6,501 nt of DNA from Deltaproteobacteria bacterium (GCA_021159525.1 JAGHEC010000252.1:1-6501), one strand, 5' to 3'. Positions 1 through 5,594 are shown, counted from the first letter of the stretch. Made by a program: numbers and translations. Notes: generated by a model not told the origin, from the letters alone.

Positions 1-347
1 GCCCCTTTGGCATTCTCGCATTCGTCGAGCTGCGGCTTCCCCCACTGATAAGTCACAAAGAGACGGCGCCCTCCCGGCAGTCGCGTCAGAAAAACCCTTC
101 TGCCCCCATTTATTGAGCTGTTACCATTTAAAGATGAATTGCCGATTAAGAGAGGAGTCCGGGGGGATGCGAATCCAGAAATCAAGACGTTTGACGCCTC
201 TTTGGGTCTATTTTCTGTGCGCCTCGCCTCGGAATCCGCAATAACCTTATCCATAACGTTGTGGCTAACTGGCTGGCAATGCAGCCTCTGTGTGCGAGCG
301 GCTCTCCCGCACAGGCACGCAGCGGAATTGTCACGCATAACAGTTTG
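1..347. other. Non-coding stretch at the left edge
   Basis: No reading frame here has recognisable protein features, and none is preceded by a good ribosome binding site. The clear content is the repeat core at 74-124 (separate entry). Bases 1-73, read on the minus strand, continue from that core but do not match the rest of the element at 993-1248; they may belong to a longer or different family member cut by the window edge. Bases 125-347 lie downstream of the DUF151 gene. They contain a small hairpin (TGTGCG at 291-296 with CGCACA at 307-312) that lacks a T-run on either strand, so it is not a convincing terminator. Nothing else is recognised. Confidence 0.5.
74..124 (-). repeat. 51-nt repeat core, inverted copy of 1043-1093
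   Basis: Read on the minus strand from 124 to 74, this segment starts GTAACAGCTCAATAA and ends GCGACTGCCGG. It aligns without gaps to 1043-1093 on the plus strand, with 46 of 51 positions identical; the differences are a three-base block after AATAA and two single transitions. Similarity stops sharply on both sides. It therefore looks like one arm of the dispersed repeat family whose fuller copy lies in the 993-1248 element. The matching second arm is not visible in bases 1-73, so this copy is partial, rearranged, or continues outside the window. Confidence 0.8.
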
Positions 348-845
348 TTACATCTTATATTTCCCAAAATCTTCCGGGCTGAGATTTTCCAAGATTTCCT
401 GCCATTTTTTCCCTTTTTCCGACTTATCCTGGGGCTCGGCCTTCAGGTCGATGCGGCTGGACTTGCTGATGACTTCGTCGGACACGAAGATGGGGGCCTT
501 GACACGGAGGGAAAGGGCTATCGCATCGCTCGGCCTGGCGTCGATGGACATCTCTTTTCCATTAAATTTAAAATGGATAAGGGCATAATAGGTGTTGTCC
601 TTGAGATCGCAGACCTCGATCCTGCTCACCTGGATATTGACCATTTCCATCAAATTCTTGAGCAGATCGTGGGTCATGGGCCTGGAAAACCTGACACCCT
701 CCAGTTCGCTGGCAATGGCGGTTGCCTCCAAAAGCCCAATCCATATGGGCAGCGTGGCATCCCCTTCCACGGCCTTGAGGATCACAATAGGGCTGTTTGT
801 GATGGGATCCACCGTCAGGCCGGATATTGTCATAGGCGTATACAT
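348..845 (-). CDS. DUF151 / bifunctional nuclease family protein
   Basis: A 165-aa protein of the DUF151 family (Pfam DNase-RNase). Plant members (BFN) have been reported to degrade both DNA and RNA; the role of bacterial members is poorly defined. Seen in sequence: a small beta-rich domain over roughly residues 1-130, with LPIWIGLLEATAIASELEG at about 32-50 and the family hallmark RPSDAIALSLR at about 104-114, followed by PIFVSDEV. A charged linker and a short tail ending FGKYKM follow, a tail I associate with deltaproteobacterial homologues. There is no signal peptide or membrane segment, so it should be cytosolic. The start is the ATG at 843-845, because AAGGGGG (851-857) sits 5 nt upstream; the in-frame ATG at 858-860 would place that site inside the gene. 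It is monocistronic, with a promoter at 896-924. Length is normal for the family. Family assignment is firm; nuclease activity here is inference. Confidence 0.93.
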   Translation of the reverse strand: MYTPMTISGLTVDPITNSPIVILKAVEGDATLPIWIGLLEATAIASELEGVRFSRPMTHDLLKNLMEMVNIQVSRIEVCDLKDNTYYALIHFKFNGKEMSIDARPSDAIALSLRVKAPIFVSDEVISKSSRIDLKAEPQDKSEKGKKWQEILENLSPEDFGKYKM

Positions 846-895
846 GATTACCCCCTTCATCGATTAACCACATTAGTCTTATGGACATAAATCCA

Positions 896-924
896 ATTCT
901 TAACCATACAAACATCTTTGTCAA
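896..924 (-). promoter_or_regulatory. Sigma70-type promoter of the DUF151 gene
   Basis: On the minus strand a perfect -35 TTGACA (919-924) is followed after exactly 17 nt by AAGAAT (896-901), which matches the -10 consensus at 4 of 6 positions. Transcription would begin near 889, giving a leader of about 45 nt before the start codon at 845. It is the only good promoter-like pair seen upstream of the gene, and it lies about 70 bp from the 993-1248 element, so that insertion has not disrupted it. Confidence 0.6.
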
Positions 925-1042
925 CCGCCATGACCCGTCGACAAAATCCTGGATTTCTTTTTAGTGGAAACATCCACCGGGTTTCCCTGATAGTAACCGT
1001 TCACGCCTGATTTTTGATCAAATTTGGGATTGTCCGCCTCAC

Positions 1043-1093
1043 GTAACAGCTCAATAACCCGGGGCAGGAGGGTTTTTCTGATGCGACTGCCGG
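1043..1093 (+). repeat. 51-nt repeat core, copy 2
   Basis: This is the partner of the 74-124 core, in opposite orientation and about 970 bp away, with 46 of 51 bases identical and no gaps. It covers the left arm of the nested hairpin plus the bases just inside it. Homology begins at GTAACAG, 38 nt inside the 13-bp terminal repeat, and stops after CTGCCGG. The family unit therefore seems to start at GTAACAG rather than at the outer terminus, which suggests a modular or composite element. Confidence 0.8.
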
Positions 1094-1155
1094 CCTCCGG
1101 CCCGTAGCGGGCCTACGCCCCGGAGGGAGCACAAGAAAAATCTTCCTGCCCCGGG
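1058..1155. repeat. Nested long hairpin inside the mobile element
   Basis: The outer arms are 22 nt each (1058-1079 and 1134-1155), running from CCCGGGG to TTTTTCT on the left. They match at 20 of 22 positions, and read as plus-strand RNA both mismatches become G-U pairs, so the stem would be continuous. Inside is CCTCCGG (1094-1100) with CCGGAGG (1120-1126), and at the tip either CGTAG/CTACG (1103-1107, 1113-1117) or GGCCCG/CGGGCC (1099-1104, 1108-1113). Further out, TAACAG (1044-1049) pairs with CTGTTA (1166-1171). The whole can form a stable RNA fold or a DNA cruciform. No T-run follows the base, so it is not a standard intrinsic terminator. Confidence 0.85.
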
Positions 1156-1299
1156 GGTACGGTCCCTGTTATCCCCCCAATTATTGGGCTGATGCGATTT
1201 TCTCATATCAGTGTATCGGGGAGATCTCAAGACCCCGTGAACGGTTACCCCTGATGAGAGCGGGTCATGGGGCCGGCCGGGATCGTCCGGGAGGCAGCC

Positions 1300-1333
1300 G
1301 CGGCCGCAGCAGGGCGCACGGCCGCTGTTTTAT
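1300..1333 (+). terminator. Terminator-like hairpin upstream of the plsB promoter
   Basis: GCGGCCG (1300-1306) pairs perfectly with CGGCCGC (1319-1325) around a 12-nt loop, followed by TGTTTTAT. This has the shape of an intrinsic terminator on the plus strand. It would block transcripts entering from the repeat element just before the plsB promoter. The long loop and interrupted T-run make it weak, and the area is rich in GGCC repeats, so chance pairing is possible. Confidence 0.35.
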
Positions 1334-1348
1334 GCCGGAAATTGTTCC

Positions 1349-1377
1349 TTGTCAGGTACGATGGGCCGTTGTAAAAT
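1349..1377 (+). promoter_or_regulatory. Sigma70-type promoter of plsB
   Basis: TTGTCA (1349-1354) is separated by exactly 17 nt from TAAAAT (1372-1377). Each box matches its consensus at 5 of 6 positions. Transcription would begin near 1384, giving an unusually long leader of about 209 nt before the plsB start. No operator can be identified from the sequence alone. Confidence 0.6.
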
Positions 1378-1490
1378 ATCCCTGTTGCCGAATTTTCTCT
1401 TTATTTCGTGCCTATCCACAAATAGATTTTGGGTACGAGCGAGTTTCCAATCCAGAAATGAGTCATTAATTTTATAAGATCAAGGAAACC

Positions 1491-1555
1491 GGGGACCCAT
1501 CCGAAGGACGGGGAGTCCAAGCGGAGCGCGGACAAAAAGGGCCAGTTATGGATGG
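1491..1555 (+). promoter_or_regulatory. Potentially structured plsB mRNA leader
   Basis: CCATCC (1497-1502) can pair with GGATGG (1550-1555). Inside, GTCC (1515-1518) can pair with GGAC upstream (1506-1509, 5-nt loop) or GGAC downstream (1530-1533, 11-nt loop), and a third GGAC lies at 1493-1496. These choices exclude one another, as in RNA switches and attenuators. I compared it by eye with the consensus features I know for c-di-GMP-I, guanidine, TPP, ZTP, fluoride and SAM riboswitches and found no match. The pairings are short, so this remains a candidate only. Confidence 0.3.
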
Positions 1556-1586
1556 AAACTATTTCGGCCAGAAGCGTTCGAGGTAA
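1548..1586 (+). CDS. 12-codon mini-ORF in the plsB leader
   Basis: ATG at 1548 opens a frame encoding MDGNYFGQKRSR that ends at TAA 1584-1586. It is in frame with plsB and stops 6 nt before the plsB ATG. A GGG in AAAAAGGG (1534-1541 region) lies about 6 nt upstream and could act as a ribosome binding site. The plsB Shine-Dalgarno GAGG (1580-1583) is inside its last codons, so a ribosome translating it would cover that site and could reinitiate on plsB. It may be a regulatory leader peptide, a remnant of an N-terminal extension cut by the TAA, or chance. Confidence 0.25.
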   Translation: MDGNYFGQKRSR

Positions 1587-1592
1587 CACATC

Positions 1593-4142
1593 ATGCCGGA
1601 TGCCAAACCCTTCTATCCATTTATTCTGGACCACAAGCCCGGTCTCTTTCTGGACAGGCTCCTTTACGGGCTCTTCAAGAGGGTCCAGTTCAATGCCAGC
1701 ATGACCGAGTCCCTCAAGCAGATGCACCGCAAGGGGACGGTGGTCTATGCCATCAAGTACAGAGGACGCCTGGATTATCTTCTCTACCATTACCGATTCC
1801 GAAAAAGCCGGCTTCCCTATCCCAAGATAGGCTTTAACCTGAACATGTCCCTGATTCTCCCTTTTTCCCGGCTTTTCAACATGTTAAAATTTAATGCCGT
1901 CCACTGTCTACGGCACCGGGCCTTGCCCGACCCCTATGAGACCGGTTTTATGGAACAGGCTGTTTTTGAAGGCACGCCCTCTTTGATTTGCCTGGTGGAC
2001 CCCAAGGGATTTGCCAGGCACTTCATTTACGCCAGAAAGGACCCGCTTCAATTTCTTGTGGAGACCCAGAAAAAATCCGACCGGCCCATTTATTTGGTCC
2101 CGCTTCTCATCCTTTACAATAAGGCCCCGGAGAAAGACCAGCCTAACCTGCTGGACATATTTTTCGGGTTTAAAGACAAACCCGGGTTTTTAAGGAAAAT
2201 CATCCTTTTTTTCAGAAACAACCGCAGGGCCTTTATCGACATCGGGACGCCTGTTGATTTGAAAAGCCATATGGAGGCCTCCGACCGGTCCGATTTTCCG
2301 GAGGCCGTCACCAGGCAGGTCAGACAGATGCTTCTCGACAGCATCGATCAGCAAAAGCGCGTCATCCTGGGACCGATCATCAAATCAAGGGAGCAATTTA
2401 AGGAAAAAGTCCTTAAAGATCCTCTGATTACGGAGGCTATTGAAGCCAAATCCTCCAGAAAGGGGGGAGGACACAAGCAAGCGCGGAAAGAGGCGGCCGC
2501 CTATTTTGACGAGATTGCAGCGGATTATAATATCGCATACATCCAGTTTGCCAATATCGTCCTGACATGGCTGTGGAAAAAGATGTTTCAGGGGATTGAC
2601 GTGGATCCCGGGGAATTAGCGGCAGTGAGAGAATACGCCGGAAAAGGGCCTGTGGTCTATGTCCCTTCCCACAAGAGTCACATCGACTATCTGGTGCTTA
2701 ACTATATCCTGTATCATCAGCACATGCATGTGCCCCGCGTCGCAGCAGGCAAGAATCTCTCCTTCTGGCCCATGGGACCCTTTTTCAGAAAATCAGGGGC
2801 CTTTTTCATTCGCAGGAGCTTCAAAGGCGCGAAGCTCTATGCAACGGTGTTTACAAGTTACATCAGGGCCCTTTTAGAAGAGCGCCATCCACTTGAATTC
2901 TTTATTGAAGGAGGCCGCAGCCGCAGCGGCAAACTGGTCCTTCCCAAGATTGGATTCCTTTCTATTCTGATCCAGGCCTTTAAGGAGGGCTACTGCGACG
3001 ATATGGTCTTTGTCCCCGCTTCCATTACCTACGATCGCATTATCGAAGGGCAATCCTATCTCAAGGAGCTGGAAGGAGCCGAGAAAAAGAAGGAGAACTT
3101 CAAGCAGGTCATAAAGACCCGGCGCCTTCTGAAGAGAAAATACGGCAAGATCTATATCCGTTTTGCCAAGCCCCTTTTGCTCAAGGAGTATCTCGAAAAA
3201 AACGCCGACGCAGGGGACAAGATCCACAAGCATCTGGCCTTCCACCTGATCCGCGCCATCAACCGGACCAGCCTTGTAACCCCCCATGCCCTGCTGGCGT
3301 CGGCTGTTCTGACCCGGCATCGCCGAGGTTTTCATTTACAGGACCTGATGAAGACAGTTGATTTGCTGATGCGTTTCCTGGAAAGATACCGGCATCCCGT
3401 GGCACAGAGCCTCTCCGATCCGCACACGGCTACCCAAGAAACCCTCGCCCTTCTGATTACGGACAATGTGATCAATGTCTTGGAAGACATGGATGGTTCC
3501 GAGATTTTCTACTATGTTGATGATGAAAAAAAGAGGGAACTGGAATATTACAAAAACAACATCGTACACTGTTTCATGTCCCATGCCTTCGTGGCCCTTT
3601 CCCTCTTGAGCGGCAGGGAGGAGTTCCGGCAGGAGCGGTCCTTGTTCAAGGATTACGAGTTCCTGAAAAAACTTTTTCGCTACGAATTCATCTATGATGA
3701 AGAGGTCACGGTCGACCAAAAGATCCGGGAGGCCATTGCCTATTTCGAGGAGGCCGCGTATGTGGAAAATGGCTTTCCCGGAAACGGGCTGCGGGTCACC
3801 CGCCTCGGGTTTGACCAGTTGCCGATCTGGGCGGCCTTTACCAAAACCTTTCTTGAATCCTACTGGATCGCAGCACGGGCGGTGATGGCAGATGAAAAGG
3901 GCCGCAGGCCCAGGGCCGACCTTTTGAAGAAGATGAGTTATTTAGGCCGGCGCTTTCACAAGGAGGGGCTTATCGACCACCTGGAGGCCGTCTCTCGTCT
4001 CAACTTTGAAAACGCCCTTCGCGTTATTAACCAGGACATCCTTGGCCGTTCAGGTCCATCCGAGGAAGGCCTGTCCCCGGCACGCGACAGACTGGTCAAA
4101 TTGAGCCGGCGGCTCCATGAGCTGTCGCGTTGCGGTGCATAA
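1593..4142 (+). CDS. plsB: Glycerol-3-phosphate 1-O-acyltransferase (PlsB)
   Basis: It transfers a fatty acyl group from acyl-ACP or acyl-CoA to position 1 of sn-glycerol-3-phosphate, giving lysophosphatidic acid, the first step of membrane phospholipid synthesis, at the inner face of the cytoplasmic membrane. All four acyltransferase blocks are seen in order: HKSHID (H360, D365, the HX4D catalytic motif), GAFFIRR from residue 402, FIEGGRSRSGK from 437, and VPASITYDR around P475-Y480. Around them FWPMGP and FKGAKLY match E. coli PlsB closely, and the C-terminal half keeps YYKNNIVH. Its 849 aa compare with 807 in E. coli. The ATG at 1593 is the earliest possible start, because an in-frame TAA lies at 1584; GAGG at 1580-1583 is a suitable binding site 9 nt upstream. 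It stands alone in its transcript, with no plsC, plsX or plsY nearby, and ends 57 nt from the convergent FAH gene. Confidence 0.96.
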   Translation: MPDAKPFYPFILDHKPGLFLDRLLYGLFKRVQFNASMTESLKQMHRKGTVVYAIKYRGRLDYLLYHYRFRKSRLPYPKIGFNLNMSLILPFSRLFNMLKFNAVHCLRHRALPDPYETGFMEQAVFEGTPSLICLVDPKGFARHFIYARKDPLQFLVETQKKSDRPIYLVPLLILYNKAPEKDQPNLLDIFFGFKDKPGFLRKIILFFRNNRRAFIDIGTPVDLKSHMEASDRSDFPEAVTRQVRQMLLDSIDQQKRVILGPIIKSREQFKEKVLKDPLITEAIEAKSSRKGGGHKQARKEAAAYFDEIAADYNIAYIQFANIVLTWLWKKMFQGIDVDPGELAAVREYAGKGPVVYVPSHKSHIDYLVLNYILYHQHMHVPRVAAGKNLSFWPMGPFFRKSGAFFIRRSFKGAKLYATVFTSYIRALLEERHPLEFFIEGGRSRSGKLVLPKIGFLSILIQAFKEGYCDDMVFVPASITYDRIIEGQSYLKELEGAEKKKENFKQVIKTRRLLKRKYGKIYIRFAKPLLLKEYLEKNADAGDKIHKHLAFHLIRAINRTSLVTPHALLASAVLTRHRRGFHLQDLMKTVDLLMRFLERYRHPVAQSLSDPHTATQETLALLITDNVINVLEDMDGSEIFYYVDDEKKRELEYYKNNIVHCFMSHAFVALSLLSGREEFRQERSLFKDYEFLKKLFRYEFIYDEEVTVDQKIREAIAYFEEAAYVENGFPGNGLRVTRLGFDQLPIWAAFTKTFLESYWIAARAVMADEKGRRPRADLLKKMSYLGRRFHKEGLIDHLEAVSRLNFENALRVINQDILGRSGPSEEGLSPARDRLVKLSRRLHELSRCGA

Positions 4143-4195
4143 GCAGGCCATTTTGCGGTCGGGGAGGGCAGGCGGGCTGCAGCTTGTTTGGTCCC

Positions 4196-4214
4196 TTGGT
4201 CATTGACCAATGAC
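4196..4214. repeat. Overlapping palindromes between convergent genes
   Basis: TTGGTCA-T-TGACCAA (4196-4210) is a perfect odd palindrome, and GTCATTG-AC-CAATGAC (4199-4214) is a second one overlapping it. The FAH stop codon (4200-4202) lies inside both. Neither has a proper loop or a T-run on either strand, so they are poor intrinsic terminators. They may slow converging polymerases, bind a dimeric protein, or be chance. The preceding TTGGTC at 4188-4193 repeats the left arm. Confidence 0.4.
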
Positions 4215-5027
4215 AGAACAGGGGTTGACAAGCCGGCCGATCCCCTCAATCTCCACTGTTGTCTTGTCCCCGTCCGACAGGTAGACCGACGGGTCGCGGA
4301 AGGCCCCTACACCGGCCGGGGTCCCGGTCAGGATGATATCTCCGGGGAAGAGGGTAAAGTGCCTGGAGAGGAAGCTGATCACCTCGGGCACCCTGAAGAT
4401 CATCTCTCCGGTATGGCTGTCCTGCATGAGTCTGTTATTGACCCGGCATTGGATTCTGAGCGAGTGGGGATCCGGCAGCTCGCCGGCCGTGACGATCCAC
4501 GGGCCCAGGGGGCAGAAGGTATCAAGGGACTTTCCCCTGACCCATTGGCCGTCTCCGAACTGAAGGTCCCTGGCGCTCACGTCATTGGCGCAGGTGTACC
4601 CGAACACCGCGGCCATGGCGTCTTTTTCAGCGATGCGGGAACAGGTCTTTCCGATAATTACGGCCAGTTCCGCCTCAAAATCCACCTTTTTTGTCAGTGC
4701 ATTGTCCCAGACGATGGGCGCTTCATGGCCGATCAGGCTGCTGGAGAACTTGGCGAACACAAGGGGCGTTTCAGGGATTCTCCCTTTGCTTTCCGCAGCA
4801 TGGTCCCGGTAGTTGAGGCCCAGGGCCACGATCTTGGAGGGCCGTGTCACCGGGGCCGCGAACTGTACTCCGGCAAGGGGGATGGGCCTCCCCGTCTCCC
4901 ATGCCCCTGGGTTGCCGCTGGTGATGAGATCTATCATATCTGTGCAGCTCGGGAAGGGAATAATCTGCCCGGCCTCCGCCATTCCCTGCCGGATCCGGCC
5001 TTCATGAAAAAATTGGATGAGTTTCAT
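4200..5027 (-). CDS. Fumarylacetoacetate hydrolase (FAH) family protein
   Basis: A 275-aa metal-dependent enzyme of the FAH superfamily, whose members cleave or isomerise beta-diketo and 2-oxo acids (acylpyruvate hydrolase, 2-hydroxyhepta-2,4-diene-1,7-dioate isomerase, oxaloacetate decarboxylase). Seen: a short N-terminal domain (1-60), then the catalytic fold with LNYRDHA at about 71-77, VDFEAELAVIIGK holding the metal ligands E118 and E120, the third ligand D149 in ANDVSARD, K166 in RGKSLDTF, and TGTPAGVG at 234-241. Length is typical and no key residue is missing. The ATG at 5025-5027 is chosen because GGGAGG (5035-5040) sits 7 nt upstream; a TTG farther out (5061-5063) overlaps the stop of the preceding gene and lacks family sequence. 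It follows the 117-aa gene by 32 nt and is probably co-transcribed with it. The cytosolic location is inferred from the absence of a signal. The exact substrate cannot be told. Confidence 0.93.
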   Translation of the reverse strand: MKLIQFFHEGRIRQGMAEAGQIIPFPSCTDMIDLITSGNPGAWETGRPIPLAGVQFAAPVTRPSKIVALGLNYRDHAAESKGRIPETPLVFAKFSSSLIGHEAPIVWDNALTKKVDFEAELAVIIGKTCSRIAEKDAMAAVFGYTCANDVSARDLQFGDGQWVRGKSLDTFCPLGPWIVTAGELPDPHSLRIQCRVNNRLMQDSHTGEMIFRVPEVISFLSRHFTLFPGDIILTGTPAGVGAFRDPSVYLSDGDKTTVEIEGIGRLVNPCSVIGQ

Positions 5028-5059
5028 CCTCGTGCCTCCCGCCAACCGTGCTACGCCTC

Positions 5060-5413
5060 TCAATCAACAGGCTCAAAGAGCTTGATGTAATCGCCGTAGA
5101 CCTCCATGCCATATGTCTTGTCAAGGACATCGAAGCGCCGGGCATAGAAAAAGGCGGTGTCCATGTCATGGGCCTGGGAAATCTTTTCCAGGATGGTCGA
5201 GACAATGGCGCCCATCAGGTTGAGGTCCATAATCACGAGATAGGCGGGGATGAGGATCTCCCGCTCATCGAAATGGATCCGGATTCCCGAGGTGACAAAG
5301 GCATTTTCTTCCCTCAGATATTGAATCGCGATTGTCTGGCTTGGTTCCATATGGTTTTCGATGGTGGCGATAGTCGTGCTTTTGCCGTCGGGCAGGCCGC
5401 GGTCTTCTGTCAT
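5060..5413 (-). CDS. Conserved-looking 117-aa protein of unknown function
   Basis: I do not recognise the family. The 117-aa product has no signal peptide and no clear membrane helix. Its composition is mixed and soluble, with a likely beta-rich first half (SGIRIHFDEREILIPAYLV at about residues 42-60), a helical middle (MGAIVSTILEKISQAHDMD) and an aromatic C-terminus (FFYARRFDVLDKTYGMEVYG, then KLFEP). The gene is real by context: AAAGGAG (5421-5427) lies 7 nt before the ATG, a promoter candidate lies upstream, and the FAH gene starts 32 nt after its stop. It is first in a probable two-gene operon, so it may support or regulate the FAH enzyme. No cysteine or histidine cluster suggests a metal site. 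Function cannot be assigned from sequence. Confidence 0.78.
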   Translation of the reverse strand: MTEDRGLPDGKSTTIATIENHMEPSQTIAIQYLREENAFVTSGIRIHFDEREILIPAYLVIMDLNLMGAIVSTILEKISQAHDMDTAFFYARRFDVLDKTYGMEVYGDYIKLFEPVD

Positions 5414-5475
5414 GGAAGATCTCCTTTGTATGAGGTTGGTTCAGCCGGGGGCGCTTAAAAGACTGTTTGCTGTTC

Positions 5476-5504
5476 CTTATGGCACAGGGAAGAGTACTGG
5501 TCAA
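5476..5504 (-). promoter_or_regulatory. Promoter candidate for the 117-aa/FAH operon
   Basis: On the minus strand TTGACC (5499-5504, 5 of 6 matches) is followed after 17 nt by CATAAG (5476-5481, 4 of 6). The predicted start near 5469 gives a leader of about 55 nt. Its -35 box is only 12 bp from the -35 box of the divergent aldolase promoter, so one regulator bound between them could control both directions. Confidence 0.5.
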
Positions 5505-5516
5505 GGAGAAAACCCC

Positions 5517-5545
5517 TTGAAAAGATCTTGGTATCCGGTTATCCT
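5517..5545 (+). promoter_or_regulatory. Promoter candidate for the aldolase gene
   Basis: TTGAAA (5517-5522, 5 of 6 matches) and TATCCT (5540-5545, 4 of 6) are spaced by 17 nt. Transcription would start near 5552 and give a leader of about 85 nt that contains the hairpin at 5568-5594. This promoter lies inside any longer aldolase reading frame starting at 5528, which supports the later start at 5636. Confidence 0.42.
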
Positions 5546-5567
5546 GATACGCATGCAGCCCGGCCGG

Positions 5568-5594
5568 GCCGCCGACCCCGGCAGGGACGGCGGC
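5568..5594 (+). promoter_or_regulatory. Strong GC hairpin in the aldolase leader
   Basis: GCCGCCG (5568-5574) pairs with CGGCGGC (5588-5594). After an A-A mismatch, CCC (5576-5578) pairs with GGG (5584-5586) around a 5-nt loop. The sequence after it is TTGGTTTAAAA, a poor but T-containing tail, so it could act as a leaky terminator or attenuator, or stabilise the mRNA. It ends about 41 nt before the aldolase start. A neighbouring palindrome GCCCGGCCGGGC (5558-5569) overlaps its base and could compete for pairing. Confidence 0.45.

Larger units (their letters stand above)
993..1248. mobile_element. 256-bp MITE-like non-autonomous element
   Basis: The ends are perfect 13-bp inverted repeats: GTAACCGTTCACG at 993-1005 and CGTGAACGGTTAC at 1236-1248. 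Directly outside them lie CCCTGATA (985-992) and CCCTGATG (1249-1256), a 7-of-8 direct repeat as expected from a target-site duplication. The interior has no credible protein frame and is dominated by a nested hairpin (1058-1155). An intergenic position, small size, terminal repeats and no transposase fit a MITE mobilised in trans. The single mismatch in the duplication suggests an old insertion or a different duplication length. I do not recognise the parent transposase family. The alternative is a fixed structured repeat that only resembles a transposon. Confidence 0.68.
861..1592. other. 732-bp intergenic region between DUF151 and plsB
   Basis: From left to right it holds the DUF151 promoter, small palindromes (AAATCC-T-GGATTT at 944-956; GTGGA/TCCAC at 964-977), the 256-bp MITE-like element, a GC-rich segment with a terminator-like hairpin, the plsB promoter, and a leader of about 200 nt. 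The two genes point away from each other. No frame in this region has a recognisable protein domain. Apart from the 12-codon mini-ORF at 1548-1586 I see no coding potential. Confidence 0.6.

Noticed and set aside
291..312. Hairpin TGTGCG/CGCACA downstream of DUF151 as a terminator
   Set aside because: Six pairs with a long loop and no T-run on the minus strand.
261..890. Long plus-strand open frame of about 209 codons, and another at 139-588, over the DUF151 gene
   Set aside because: Both lie antisense to a gene with clear family motifs, ribosome binding site and promoter; their translations have no recognisable domain.
928..1270. 10-bp inverted repeat CCATGACCCG (928-937) / CGGGTCATGG (1261-1270) outside the mobile element
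   Set aside because: Spacing to the element ends is unequal (55 versus 12 nt), and a 10-bp match is quite likely by chance in this much sequence.
1254..1469. Small plus-strand frame of 71 codons before plsB
   Set aside because: It runs from the end of the repeat element through the terminator-like hairpin and promoter, has no good binding site and no recognisable motif.
1491..1555. Known riboswitch class in the plsB leader
   Set aside because: The conserved cores I know for c-di-GMP-I, guanidine, TPP, ZTP, fluoride and SAM classes were not found by eye; kept only as an unclassified structured candidate.
5061..5063. TTG as an upstream start for the FAH gene
   Set aside because: It overlaps the stop codon of the preceding gene and adds 12 residues without family similarity; the ATG at 5025-5027 has a GGGAGG 7 nt upstream.
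4188..5090. Plus-strand open frame of 300 codons antisense to the FAH gene
   Set aside because: It mirrors the FAH coding sequence almost exactly, as happens in GC-rich genes; the FAH frame holds all metal ligands and conserved motifs.
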